From assembly GCA_004210805.1 (NCBI GenBank), contig SDXZ01000012.1, forward strand, positions 1 to 35,163: a stretch of DNA of 35,163 bases, given 5' to 3'. This stretch comes from Acidovorax sp. Its GTDB lineage: Bacteria > Pseudomonadota > Gammaproteobacteria > Burkholderiales > Burkholderiaceae_C. A program made the position numbers and the translations under genes. Positions 15,349 through 22,914 of this stretch are shown in pieces (position 1 is the stretch's first letter; the number at the start of each line of letters is the position of its first letter). A model generated the notes under the pieces. The model was not told the origin of the DNA, did not search any database, and saw nothing but the letters and a program-made list of their open reading frames with translations.

Positions 15349-16182
15349 TCAGTCGCGCAGCAGGTCGTTGATGCTGGTCTTGGAGCGCGTCTGTGCGTCC
15401 ACCTGCTTGACGATGATGGCAGCGTACATGCTGTAGGGCGTGCCGTTGGCGGCCGTCTTGGGCAGATTGCCGCTGACCACCACAGAGCCTGTGGGCACAC
15501 GACCGTAGCTGATCTCGCCCGTGGCGCGGTTGAAAATCGGAGTGCTCTGGCCCAGGTACACGCCCATGCCCAGCACCGAATGCTCTTCGACGACCACGCC
15601 TTCGACGACCTCGGAGCGGGCGCCAATGAAGCAGTTGTCTTCAATGATGGTGGGGCCGGCCTGCAGGGGCTCCAGCACGCCACCAATGCCCACGCCGCCC
15701 GACAGATGCACGTTGGAGCCGATTTGCGCGCACGAGCCCACGGTGGCCCAGGTGTCGACCATGGTGCCTTCGCCCACGTAAGCGCCGATGTTGACGTACG
15801 AGGGCATCAAGATTGCGCCCTTGGCGATGAAACTGCCGCGGCGGGCCACGGCGGGCGGCACCACGCGCACGCCGGTGGCTTTCATCTCTTCTTCGGACAG
15901 GTGCGCAAACTTGGTCTGCACCTTGTCGTAAAAGCCCAGGTCTCCGGCCTTCACAAGCTCGTTGTCCTTCAGGCGGAACGACAGCAACACGGCTTTTTTG
16001 ATCCACTGGTGCACCGTCCACTGGCCCACGCCCTGGCGCGTGGCCACGCGCAGCGTGCCGTTGTTCAGCTCGGCGATCACATGCTCGACAGCGTCCTGGA
16101 TCTCTTTGGGGGCAGCGGCGGGCGAAAGGCTGGCGCGGTTTTCCCAGGCGTTGTCGATGATGGTTTGCAGTTGTTGGGTCAT
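15349..16182 (-). CDS. dapD: 2,3,4,5-tetrahydropyridine-2,6-dicarboxylate N-succinyltransferase
   Basis: The 277-residue protein transfers succinate from succinyl-CoA to tetrahydrodipicolinate, opening the succinylase branch to diaminopimelate. A helical N-terminal domain ([17 protein letters not shown]) is followed by a left-handed beta-helix of hexapeptide repeats, from about [23 protein letters not shown] to [14 protein letters not shown]. The conserved [13 protein letters not shown] and [15 protein letters not shown] segments are present. Length matches E. coli DapD (274). It starts 11 bp after the dapC stop, so the two are almost certainly co-transcribed. Downstream, 79 bp separate it from pilU. 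Confidence 0.97.
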   Translation of the reverse strand: MTQQLQTIIDNAWENRASLSPAAAPKEIQDAVEHVIAELNNGTLRVATRQGVGQWTVHQWIKKAVLLSFRLKDNELVKAGDLGFYDKVQTKFAHLSEEEMKATGVRVVPPAVARRGSFIAKGAILMPSYVNIGAYVGEGTMVDTWATVGSCAQIGSNVHLSGGVGIGGVLEPLQAGPTIIEDNCFIGARSEVVEGVVVEEHSVLGMGVYLGQSTPIFNRATGEISYGRVPTGSVVVSGNLPKTAANGTPYSMYAAIIVKQVDAQTRSKTSINDLLRD

Positions 16183-16193
16183 GTGGTTGTCTG

Positions 16194-17399
16194 TCAGGCA
16201 GTACGGGATTGGATGAATTGCACGATGCGCAGAGCAGCTTCCACGCATTCTTCGGTTTCGGCCACCAGGGCCATGCGCACGCGCTGGGCGCCGGGGTTGC
16301 TGCCTTGGGCCTCGCGGGCCAGGTAGCTGCCGGGGAGCACGGTGACATTGTATTGAGCCAGAAGCGCTCGGGCGAATTCGGCGTCGGTCATGGCCAGCGC
16401 ATCGGGGACCTTGGCCCACAGGTAGAAACCGGCATCGGGCAGCGCCACGTCCATCACAGCGGCCAGCAACGGTGTGACCTCAGCAAACTTGGTGCGGTAG
16501 AGCGCGCGGTTTTCAACCACATGCTGCTCGTCGCCCCAGGCCGCGATGCTGGCAGCCTGCACGACCGGGCTCATGGCGCTGCCGTGGTACGTGCGGTAGA
16601 GCAAAAACGCCTTGATCAGCGCCGCGTCGCCAGCCACGAAACCGCTGCGCAAGCCCGGCACGTTGCTGCGCTTGGACAGGCTGGTGAAGGAGATCAGGTT
16701 CTTGAAATCATGTCGGCCCAGCTGCTCTGCGGCTTGCAGGCCACCGAGCGGTGGTTCGTCTCGGAAGTAGATCTCGCTGTAGCACTCGTCAGAGGCGATC
16801 ACGAAGCCGTATCGGTCGCTCAGTTCGAACAGCTTTTGCCATTCGCTGATCGGCATGACCGCGCCCGTAGGGTTGCCGGGTGAGCATACAAACAGCAGCT
16901 GGGTGCGCTCCCACACGGCTTCAGGCACGGTATCCCAGTTGACGGCGAAGTTGCGGCTTGGGTCGCTGGGCGCGTAGTAAGGCTGGGCGCCGGCGAGCAG
17001 TGCCGCGCCTTCGTAGATTTGATAAAACGGGTTGGGGCAGACGACCAGGGCCTCGACTTTGGAGGGGTCGACGATGGTTTGCGCAAATGCGAACAGTGCC
17101 TCGCGCGAACCGTTGACGGGCAACACCTGGGTGGCAGGGTCCATCTTGAGTGCGTAGCGTTTTTGCAGCCATCCGGTGAAGGCTTCGCGCAGTTTCAGAT
17201 CGCCGGCGGTGGCCGGGTAGCTGGCCAGCCCATGGAGGTTTCCGCTGAGTGCGTCCCTGATGAACTGCGGTGTAGGATGGCGCGGCTCTCCCATGCCAAG
17301 GCTGATGGGGGAGTAGGCGGTGGGTGGTGTCACCCCCGCAAAGAGCTGTCGCAGCCGCTCGAAAGGGTAGGGCTGCAGATGGGAAAGCAGGGGATTCAT
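16194..17399 (-). CDS. dapC: Succinyldiaminopimelate transaminase
   Basis: The 401-residue fold-type I aminotransferase has PLP-binding features: Asn176 in [10 protein letters not shown], Asp204 in [11 protein letters not shown], the Schiff-base Lys243 in [18 protein letters not shown], and Arg251. The N-terminal [16 protein letters not shown] and [13 protein letters not shown] are characteristic of proteobacterial DapC. It makes N-succinyl-LL-diaminopimelate from the keto precursor with glutamate as donor. It is the first gene of the minus-strand dap cluster and is divergent from the chemoreceptor gene, with a 148-bp shared upstream region. Confidence 0.95.
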   Translation of the reverse strand: MNPLLSHLQPYPFERLRQLFAGVTPPTAYSPISLGMGEPRHPTPQFIRDALSGNLHGLASYPATAGDLKLREAFTGWLQKRYALKMDPATQVLPVNGSREALFAFAQTIVDPSKVEALVVCPNPFYQIYEGAALLAGAQPYYAPSDPSRNFAVNWDTVPEAVWERTQLLFVCSPGNPTGAVMPISEWQKLFELSDRYGFVIASDECYSEIYFRDEPPLGGLQAAEQLGRHDFKNLISFTSLSKRSNVPGLRSGFVAGDAALIKAFLLYRTYHGSAMSPVVQAASIAAWGDEQHVVENRALYRTKFAEVTPLLAAVMDVALPDAGFYLWAKVPDALAMTDAEFARALLAQYNVTVLPGSYLAREAQGSNPGAQRVRMALVAETEECVEAALRIVQFIQSRTA

Positions 17400-17547
17400 G
17401 GGGCGCCATTATGGGCGATGGCCCCGGGCGCTTCGGTGCCATAGCTGAGGAACACTTCGGCGATGCACCGTGTTCAAGGCTGTCAATCCGCCGTAAGTGG
17501 CCGCCCCTAGGATTCGCGCCATTGCCAGAACGAAAACAGGAGACACG

Positions 17548-19038
17548 ATGTCAGGATTCCTACCGCTGCGCCCGGGCCTTTGGTGGATGCGCAGGTGGCA
17601 TCTGCCTGGCAAACTGGTCTCGCTCAGCGTGTTGGTGGCGGCCGCTCTGGCCACCGCAGCGGGGGGAGCACCATGGTGGGCGATTGCGCTGGCGGCCGTG
17701 ATCGTGGCGTACGCCGTGTTGGCGCTTTTCATCAGTCTCTCTACAGACCTTGCGGGGCTGGCGCGCACCATCGAGTTGACGCAGGGCGGTGATCTGCGCG
17801 CGCAAGCCCGTGGCAACTATGGCCAGGATGAAGTCGCAGAGATGGCGAAGGCACTGGACCGCATGGTGATCACGCTGTCGTCGATGGTGGCCGACATCCG
17901 CAGCAACGCAGCGCTGGTCGCGCATGCAGGGCAAAGCCTGGCCCACGGCAATCGCTCGCTGGCCGACCGTACCGAGCAGCAAGCCGCCAACCTAGAGCAG
18001 ACCGCGGCAAGCGTCGAGCAGCTCTCGTCCGCTGTCCAGAACAATGCCCAAACAGCCCAAAGCGCCGACGCGCGCGCCGCCCAGGTGCGCACTGCTGCCG
18101 ACGCCGGCGCGCAGGCCATGGGGCGCGCGGTGCAGTCGGTCGAGGCCATTCAGCAAGGTGCACGGCGGATGACCGAAATCATCGGCGTGATCGACAGCAT
18201 TGCATTTCAAACCAACATCCTGGCGCTGAATGCCGCGGTGGAGGCCGCGCGGGCCGGCGAGCAAGGCCGTGGCTTTGCCGTGGTGGCCGCTGAGGTGCGC
18301 ACGCTGGCCAAGCGCTCGAGTGACGCAGCGCGCGAAATCCGCGAGCTGATCGGCGCGTCGGTCAGCCAGGTGGAGGCGAGTGCGGGCTTGATCCGCTCCG
18401 CGGGCGAAGGCATCTCTGACATGGCCGGCGGCATCCGCAGCGTGGCGGCCAGCATGTCCGAAATTTCTGGCTCCAGCGCCGAACAAAGCACCGGCCTGCG
18501 CGAGGTGAGCGCCGCCGTTCAGCAACTGGACCAGATCACCCAGCACAACGCACAGATGGTGGGCCATGCGGTGCAGCAGGCCGAAGCCCTGGAAAGCCGG
18601 GCATCCACCCTGTCGCGGGCGGTGTCCGCTTTCAGGCTGCAACAGGGCACGGCGGACGAAGCGGTGGCCCTGGTCAACCGTGCCGTGGCGCTGCACAAAA
18701 GCACTTCACGCGATCAGTTTTTGCGCAGCATCACCGACAAAAGCCAGCCCTACCACGACCGGGACATGTATGTGTTTGTGCTGAACACCGCTGGCACCTA
18801 CCTGGCTTTTGGTGGCAACACGGCCAAGGTGGGCACCCGAGTCCAAGACATCCCAGGCATCGCGGGTGACCGGCTCGTGAGCGACATCGCCGCCCAGGCC
18901 GACCATGCCCCGGGATGGGTGGAATACGACATCACCAACCCCGCGACGGGCGCGGTGCAGACCAAGATGTCTTACGTGAGCCGCGTGGGCGATGAATATG
19001 TGGGCTGTGGGGTGTACAAGACCCTGGCTGCGCGCTGA
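17548..19038 (+). CDS. Methyl-accepting chemotaxis protein with C-terminal cytoplasmic Cache domain
   Basis: The 496-residue protein begins with two close hydrophobic helices (about 24-39 and 43-64) and almost no periplasmic loop. A HAMP-like stretch (about 65-120) and the MCP signalling coiled coil follow. The conserved hairpin tip ([29 protein letters not shown] in two halves, from about residue 214) is intact. After the signalling domain comes a single Cache-like domain (about 375-493) with [41 protein letters not shown] and [10 protein letters not shown]. The sensor would therefore be cytoplasmic and C-terminal, the reverse of most MCPs. Its ligand is unknown. AGGAGA eight bases upstream fixes the start; a longer frame from 17497 is less likely. 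Confidence 0.92.
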   Translation: MSGFLPLRPGLWWMRRWHLPGKLVSLSVLVAAALATAAGGAPWWAIALAAVIVAYAVLALFISLSTDLAGLARTIELTQGGDLRAQARGNYGQDEVAEMAKALDRMVITLSSMVADIRSNAALVAHAGQSLAHGNRSLADRTEQQAANLEQTAASVEQLSSAVQNNAQTAQSADARAAQVRTAADAGAQAMGRAVQSVEAIQQGARRMTEIIGVIDSIAFQTNILALNAAVEAARAGEQGRGFAVVAAEVRTLAKRSSDAAREIRELIGASVSQVEASAGLIRSAGEGISDMAGGIRSVAASMSEISGSSAEQSTGLREVSAAVQQLDQITQHNAQMVGHAVQQAEALESRASTLSRAVSAFRLQQGTADEAVALVNRAVALHKSTSRDQFLRSITDKSQPYHDRDMYVFVLNTAGTYLAFGGNTAKVGTRVQDIPGIAGDRLVSDIAAQADHAPGWVEYDITNPATGAVQTKMSYVSRVGDEYVGCGVYKTLAAR

Positions 19039-19039
19039 G

Positions 19040-19056
19040 AGCCCGGCTGCCGGGCT
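19040..19056. terminator. Possible bidirectional hairpin between MCP gene and rnfB-like gene
   Basis: AGCCCGG and CCGGGCT form a perfect 7-bp stem with a 3-base loop, one base after the MCP stop codon and between two convergent genes. No T-tract follows, so intrinsic termination is uncertain. It may act as a 3'-end stabilising stem. Confidence 0.4.
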
Positions 19057-19104
19057 TGCTCGGCATCGGCCACCGGTTCGTCGTAGGCGCGGTCGCCGGA
19101 CTGT

Positions 19105-19821
19105 TTACCGAGGCGCCTGAGCACGCCGCTGGCGGGCTCGCTCCATCGCCGCAGCTATGGCCGCCTGGCGCAATGCCTGCGCTTTCTCGGCTTCTCCGCC
19201 ACTGTCGGAATCTGCGCTGCCGCTCTGCAGCCCGCCTGCGGGCGCCGCGGCACTGGCCGTTGCGACGTCCTCGTCTTCCTCGATCTCCAGCGGCACGCGT
19301 GCGCGATGTCCCTGGTAACGCTGCCGCGCCTGATTTGCGAGGGGCGCTGACCACGCGGCCCAGCCGGTGGTGGCGCCGCTCACGTTTTCGAGTTTTATGC
19401 AGTCCACCGGGCAGGCGGGGATGCACAGTTCGCAGCCCGTGCAGTACGGCTCGATGACTGTGTGCATCTTCTTGTTGGAGCCAATGATGGCGTCGGTCGG
19501 ACAGGCCTTGATGCACAGCGTGCAGCCAATGCACCAGGATTCGTCAATGAAAGCGACCGCCCTCGGCGCCTCCTCGCCGTGCTCGGCGCTCAACGGCAGC
19601 GCGGGATGGCCGGTGATGGCGGACAGGCGGGCAATGCCCTCTGCGCCGCCGGGGGGGCACTGGTTGATGGCGGCCAAGCCACCGGCAATGGCCTGTGCAT
19701 AGGCAGCGCAGTCTGGATAGCCGCAGCGGGTGCACTGCGTTTGGGGCAAGGCCGCGTCAATCCGCGCCGCAAGCGTGGACAGGGCTGCGGGCGAGAGAGC
19801 AGTCGTCTGCGAAGCGCTCAA
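19105..19821 (-). CDS. RnfB-like iron-sulfur protein (soluble, three [4Fe-4S] sites)
   Basis: The 238-residue protein has an Fe-S domain with Cys30, Cys33, Cys38 and Cys55 ([10 protein letters not shown] ... NQCPPGG), then two ferredoxin-type clusters ([16 protein letters not shown] at 97-112 and [16 protein letters not shown] at 127-142). This is RnfB/RsxB architecture, but the N-terminal membrane helix of RnfB is missing and the C-terminus is an Ala/Glu-rich charged tail ending in an Arg-rich helix. No other rnf genes are present. It probably carries electrons to an unknown partner. The only plausible start is a TTG overlapping the phaZ stop as TTGA; no ATG or GTG precedes the first cluster. 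That implies coupling to phaZ translation. Confidence 0.88.
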   Translation of the reverse strand: MSASQTTALSPAALSTLAARIDAALPQTQCTRCGYPDCAAYAQAIAGGLAAINQCPPGGAEGIARLSAITGHPALPLSAEHGEEAPRAVAFIDESWCIGCTLCIKACPTDAIIGSNKKMHTVIEPYCTGCELCIPACPVDCIKLENVSGATTGWAAWSAPLANQARQRYQGHRARVPLEIEEDEDVATASAAAPAGGLQSGSADSDSGGEAEKAQALRQAAIAAAMERARQRRAQAPR

Positions 19822-21398
19822 GCCTTGCGCGCCGTGCCGCGGCGGGTGCGGGGCGTCGCCGATGCGGTGACGGTGGCAGCAGCCGTCTTGCCCTTGGCCG
19901 CAGGTGCCTCGGCCGCTTCAGCCGGGGCGGCTGCACCAGCGGGCTTGCCGCGACCCGCTACGGCTGGCTTGACCCAGCGTGTGGCCACTGCCGGCGCACT
20001 CGGCGTCTTTACCGCAGGCTTGGCAGCGACCTTGGGGGCCGGGGCCTTTTTGGGCACCGCCACCTTGGCTGCGACTTGGCGGGGTGGGTTGTCGTCCGGC
20101 GTCTCGATCACGGCCGGGACGGCGTTCTTCTGCGGCTTTTCGTGCTCATGGATGAAGGCACGCACTTGGGGGTACACCACATCGCGCCAGCGGCGGCCGC
20201 TGAAGATGCCGTAGTGGCCGGCACCCTTGGCCTCCAGGTGGCGTTGCTCTTTGCGAACGATGCCGCTGCACAGGTCGTGCGCGGCCTCGGTCTGGCCCGA
20301 GCCGGAGATGTCGTCGAGCTCACCCTCTACCGTGAACAGGGCGGTGGTGGTGATGTCCTGGGGGCGTACACGCTCGATCTTGCCGTCGGGCGAACGCACG
20401 TCCCAAGTACCGTGGACCAGCTTGTATTCCTGGAACACCGTCTCGATGGTTTCGAGATAGTAGTCGGCATCCATGTCGAGCACGGCGTTGTACTCGTCGT
20501 AGAACTTGCGGTGGGCTTCGGCGCTGGTGTCGTCCCCCTTGATCAAGTCCTTGAAGTAGTCGTAGTGGCTGGACGCGTGGCGGTCGGGGTTCATCGCCAC
20601 GAAGCCGGTGTACTGCAGAAAGCCGGGATAGACGCGGCGGCCGGCGCCTGGGAAGTTGTCCGGCACGCGGTAGATCACGTTGTTCTCGAACCATTCGTAG
20701 CTGCGGTTCGTCGCCAGATTGTTCACTGATGTGGGCGACTTGCGCGCGTCGATGGGGCCGCCCATCATGGTCATGGTCAGGGGGGTCGTCTCGCCCCGGC
20801 TCGCCATCAGCGAAACCGCAGCCAGCACGGGTACCGTGGGCTGGCAGACGCTGATCACGTGGCAGTTGCCATAGATGCCTTGCAGGTGGCGGATGAACTC
20901 CTGCACGTAGTTCACGTAATCGTCCAGGTGGAACTCACCGTCGGCCAGCGGCACCAGGCGGGCGTTCTTCCAGTCGGTGATGTAGACCTTGTGGTCCTTG
21001 AGCATGGTGCGCACGGTGTCGCGCAGCAGCGTGGCGTAGTGGCCGGACAGCGGCGCCACGATCAGCACCACCGGCTGGGTCTTGAGATTGACCAGGGTGG
21101 CCGGATCGTCCGAGAAGCGCTTGAAGCGGCGGAGTTCGCAAAACGGCTTGTCCATTTCGATGCGCTCATGCACCGCTACACCGACGCCGTTCACGTCCAC
21201 CGAGTGGATGTCAAAAGCCGGCTTTTCGTAGTCTTTGCCCAGGCGGTACAGCAGGTCGTAGCCCGCCGACATGCGCTGGGCCAGAGGGCTTTGGCTGAAG
21301 GGGGACAGGGGATTGCTGTAGAGCTTGGCAGCCGCTTGAGCGAAATCGGTGAAGGGCTCCATCAGAGAGCGCTGTGTCTCGTAGATGTGGTACAGCAT
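19818..21398 (-). CDS. phaZ: Intracellular PHB depolymerase with long Ala/Lys/Pro C-terminal tail
   Basis: The 526-residue protein matches the intracellular depolymerase family of Cupriavidus PhaZ1 (about 419 residues). It starts [11 protein letters not shown]. The active-site Cys185 is in [11 protein letters not shown], with an acidic residue in [13 protein letters not shown] (about 362-363) and His395 in [14 protein letters not shown]. It releases 3-hydroxybutyrate or its CoA ester from native granules. Beyond residue 420 comes a tail of about 106 residues, rich in Ala, Lys and Pro ([20 protein letters not shown] and similar) and ending [10 protein letters not shown]. It resembles the histone H1-like tails of PhaF-type phasins and could bind DNA; that is inference. 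GGAG before the ATG supports the start. Confidence 0.94.
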   Translation of the reverse strand: MLYHIYETQRSLMEPFTDFAQAAAKLYSNPLSPFSQSPLAQRMSAGYDLLYRLGKDYEKPAFDIHSVDVNGVGVAVHERIEMDKPFCELRRFKRFSDDPATLVNLKTQPVVLIVAPLSGHYATLLRDTVRTMLKDHKVYITDWKNARLVPLADGEFHLDDYVNYVQEFIRHLQGIYGNCHVISVCQPTVPVLAAVSLMASRGETTPLTMTMMGGPIDARKSPTSVNNLATNRSYEWFENNVIYRVPDNFPGAGRRVYPGFLQYTGFVAMNPDRHASSHYDYFKDLIKGDDTSAEAHRKFYDEYNAVLDMDADYYLETIETVFQEYKLVHGTWDVRSPDGKIERVRPQDITTTALFTVEGELDDISGSGQTEAAHDLCSGIVRKEQRHLEAKGAGHYGIFSGRRWRDVVYPQVRAFIHEHEKPQKNAVPAVIETPDDNPPRQVAAKVAVPKKAPAPKVAAKPAVKTPSAPAVATRWVKPAVAGRGKPAGAAAPAEAAEAPAAKGKTAAATVTASATPRTRRGTARKA

Positions 21399-21416
21399 GG
21401 GCGAAACTCCGTTATG

Positions 21417-21427
21417 TTGCAGTGCAA
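21417..21427. promoter_or_regulatory. TTGCA-N-TGCAA palindrome in the phaZ promoter region
   Basis: An 11-bp palindrome (TTGCA, G, TGCAA) lies 19 bp upstream of the phaZ start, next to a TATATT on the minus strand that could be its -10. GC-containing TGC/GCA palindromes are known targets of the PHB-responsive repressor PhaR in other bacteria, so this is a candidate operator. No phaR gene is in the window. Confidence 0.4.
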
Positions 21428-21544
21428 TATAGCAGCACTTGGTAACAAGCGCATGGAGGAAAACCACCAATCGGGAGTCACCTTTGTGACATGGGGTGCA
21501 TTTGGCCGGTCCTACGTTCTCCCAACCCCGCCAATCCAGTGACT

Positions 21545-21587
21545 GCTATTAAAATAATAGCTACAAGTCTTTGATAAGCAAGCGCTA
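21545..21587 (-). repeat. 43-bp dispersed repeat, copy 4 (intergenic)
   Basis: On the minus strand this starts TAGCGCTTG and ends in AATAGC. The 3' dyad is extended here to GCTATTA/TAATAGC, while the second arm of the first dyad has decayed. It lies 19 bases after the stop of the RelA/SpoT-domain gene, upstream of phaZ. Confidence 0.75.
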
Positions 21588-21605
21588 GGTGCCAATTTGA
21601 CTTAG

Positions 21606-22697
21606 TCAGTGCGCCTTCTGTTCCCCTTGTTCATGTAACCAAGCCTCAAACGATTCCCTGGCCGAATTGCGCAGCGCCGGGCGGAAGGCCACCTTGTTAC
21701 TCAGGTACAGGCAGTGGCGGATCACGGTGTACGGGTTGAAGCTGGCTTGGGGGTTTTGTTCCTCAAAGTGCTGCTTGTAGCGCTTGACCACGCCCACGGT
21801 CTCGCGCATCAGGGCGTTAAACCGCGCCCGCGTCATCCCGCGCGACCATGCCTGCACGTCGTCCACGAAGCTGTCGACCTTCGACGGCTCAAACTCGAAG
21901 TCCTTGAAGAAGTGCGTGGCGATCTTGAGAAAGGTGAACGCATTGAGCTCGCTGCTGGGCGCTTGGGTTTTGCTCGGCGCCAGGGTGTTGTCGTCTTCCG
22001 CTGTGTCTTCCAGGGGTTCGGCCGTTTCGTCGGGGGCCTGCAGCAGTTCCTCGGCCGTGGCATCGCGGATCTGGCGAAACTCGCGGTCGGCCAGCTCAAA
22101 CAGCGCCGACAGCACATTGATGCGCCGCTTGAGCTGGCCCGGGATCGATTTTTTGTACTTGATCCGGTGGTCCAGCACGCTCCACGAGTCCTGGATGATG
22201 GTGCGCACCTGCAGCTCGAAGGGGAGGTGCGCATAGGCCGCATGCTCGGGCAGGGCGCGCTCGGCGGCGCTCAGCCGCAGGTCAAGGTGCAGGCCCTTGT
22301 AGCCAAACGATGCCTCCGTGCTCTCTACCGCGCTCACCTTGTCAGTGACGTCGATCACCGCGAAATGGGCGCGCACGATCTGGGCGATTTTTTCCAGCTC
22401 ATCCTCGTACAGGCACACCACCCGCACGCCCACCAGGTCGGTGATGTAGCTCTGGATGTCGTAGGGGGTGTTGCTTTCTTCCAGCGCCGGTCGGTACTTG
22501 CGCACGAACTTGCGGATGCATTCGTCGGCGTCCTTGACCCGGCCCTCGACCTTGGCGATGTCCACGCCACCGTCCAGCGTGACCGTGGCGGCCGCCAGCC
22601 CCGTCAACGCCGCGCAGGCGTCTTCGAGCGCGGGGGAGTGTTGCGCGTAAAAAGCGCGAAAGGCGGATTCCTCCAGGTCGAAATCAAGCGATGGCAT
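21606..22697 (-). CDS. RelA/SpoT nucleotidyltransferase-domain protein
   Basis: The 363-residue protein has a (p)ppGpp-synthetase-type domain in its first 185 residues. Segments recognised are VEGRVKDADECIRKF, DLVGVRVVC (Asp87), ASFGYKGLH (Tyr133, His137) and FELQVRTIIQDSWSVLDHRIKYK (Glu161). The key acidic residues are kept, with LDH where many synthetases have LEH. There is no HD hydrolase domain and no TGS or ACT domain, so it is not RelA or SpoT. A C-terminal part of about 170 residues, with an acidic linker at about 215-245 and a helical domain after it, has no recognised function. It could make alarmones, or pyrophosphorylate another substrate as toxSAS proteins do. No partner gene is adjacent. 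Confidence 0.85.
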   Translation of the reverse strand: MPSLDFDLEESAFRAFYAQHSPALEDACAALTGLAAATVTLDGGVDIAKVEGRVKDADECIRKFVRKYRPALEESNTPYDIQSYITDLVGVRVVCLYEDELEKIAQIVRAHFAVIDVTDKVSAVESTEASFGYKGLHLDLRLSAAERALPEHAAYAHLPFELQVRTIIQDSWSVLDHRIKYKKSIPGQLKRRINVLSALFELADREFRQIRDATAEELLQAPDETAEPLEDTAEDDNTLAPSKTQAPSSELNAFTFLKIATHFFKDFEFEPSKVDSFVDDVQAWSRGMTRARFNALMRETVGVVKRYKQHFEEQNPQASFNPYTVIRHCLYLSNKVAFRPALRNSARESFEAWLHEQGEQKAH

Positions 22698-22914
22698 GCC
22701 AGGTCTCTGCGTTGTAGTTGGTCAAATTGCGCGCTGCCCCACGGTGCCGCGACCCCGGGGAGCATAGCCGTCGGGCCCCGGGGGCTGGTGGGCCCCAGTG
22801 TGGGTGCAAATGCTGGTTTTCCCGTGCCGGACGGATGCTCATAATGGTGCAGACACCGTAAGCTGTCACGATTTGAAGCGATTTGCCCGCTGGCACTGCC
22901 AGTAGCCCACGCGC

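Noticed and set aside
17473..17496. Possible flagellar sigma-28 promoter (TCAA ... GCCGTAAG) before the chemoreceptor gene
   Set aside because: The spacing between the two elements is about 12 bases instead of the usual 15, and the -10 match is imperfect.
22888..22903. TGCCAGTAGCCC shared between the leaders at about 22890 and 32843
   Set aside because: A 12-base match is expected by chance many times in a 35-kb GC-rich window, and flanking bases do not align.
22698..22914. Cyclic-di-GMP riboswitch before the GGDEF-EAL gene
   Set aside because: The leader is GC-rich with short hairpins but lacks the conserved GEMM core. No riboswitch can be supported.
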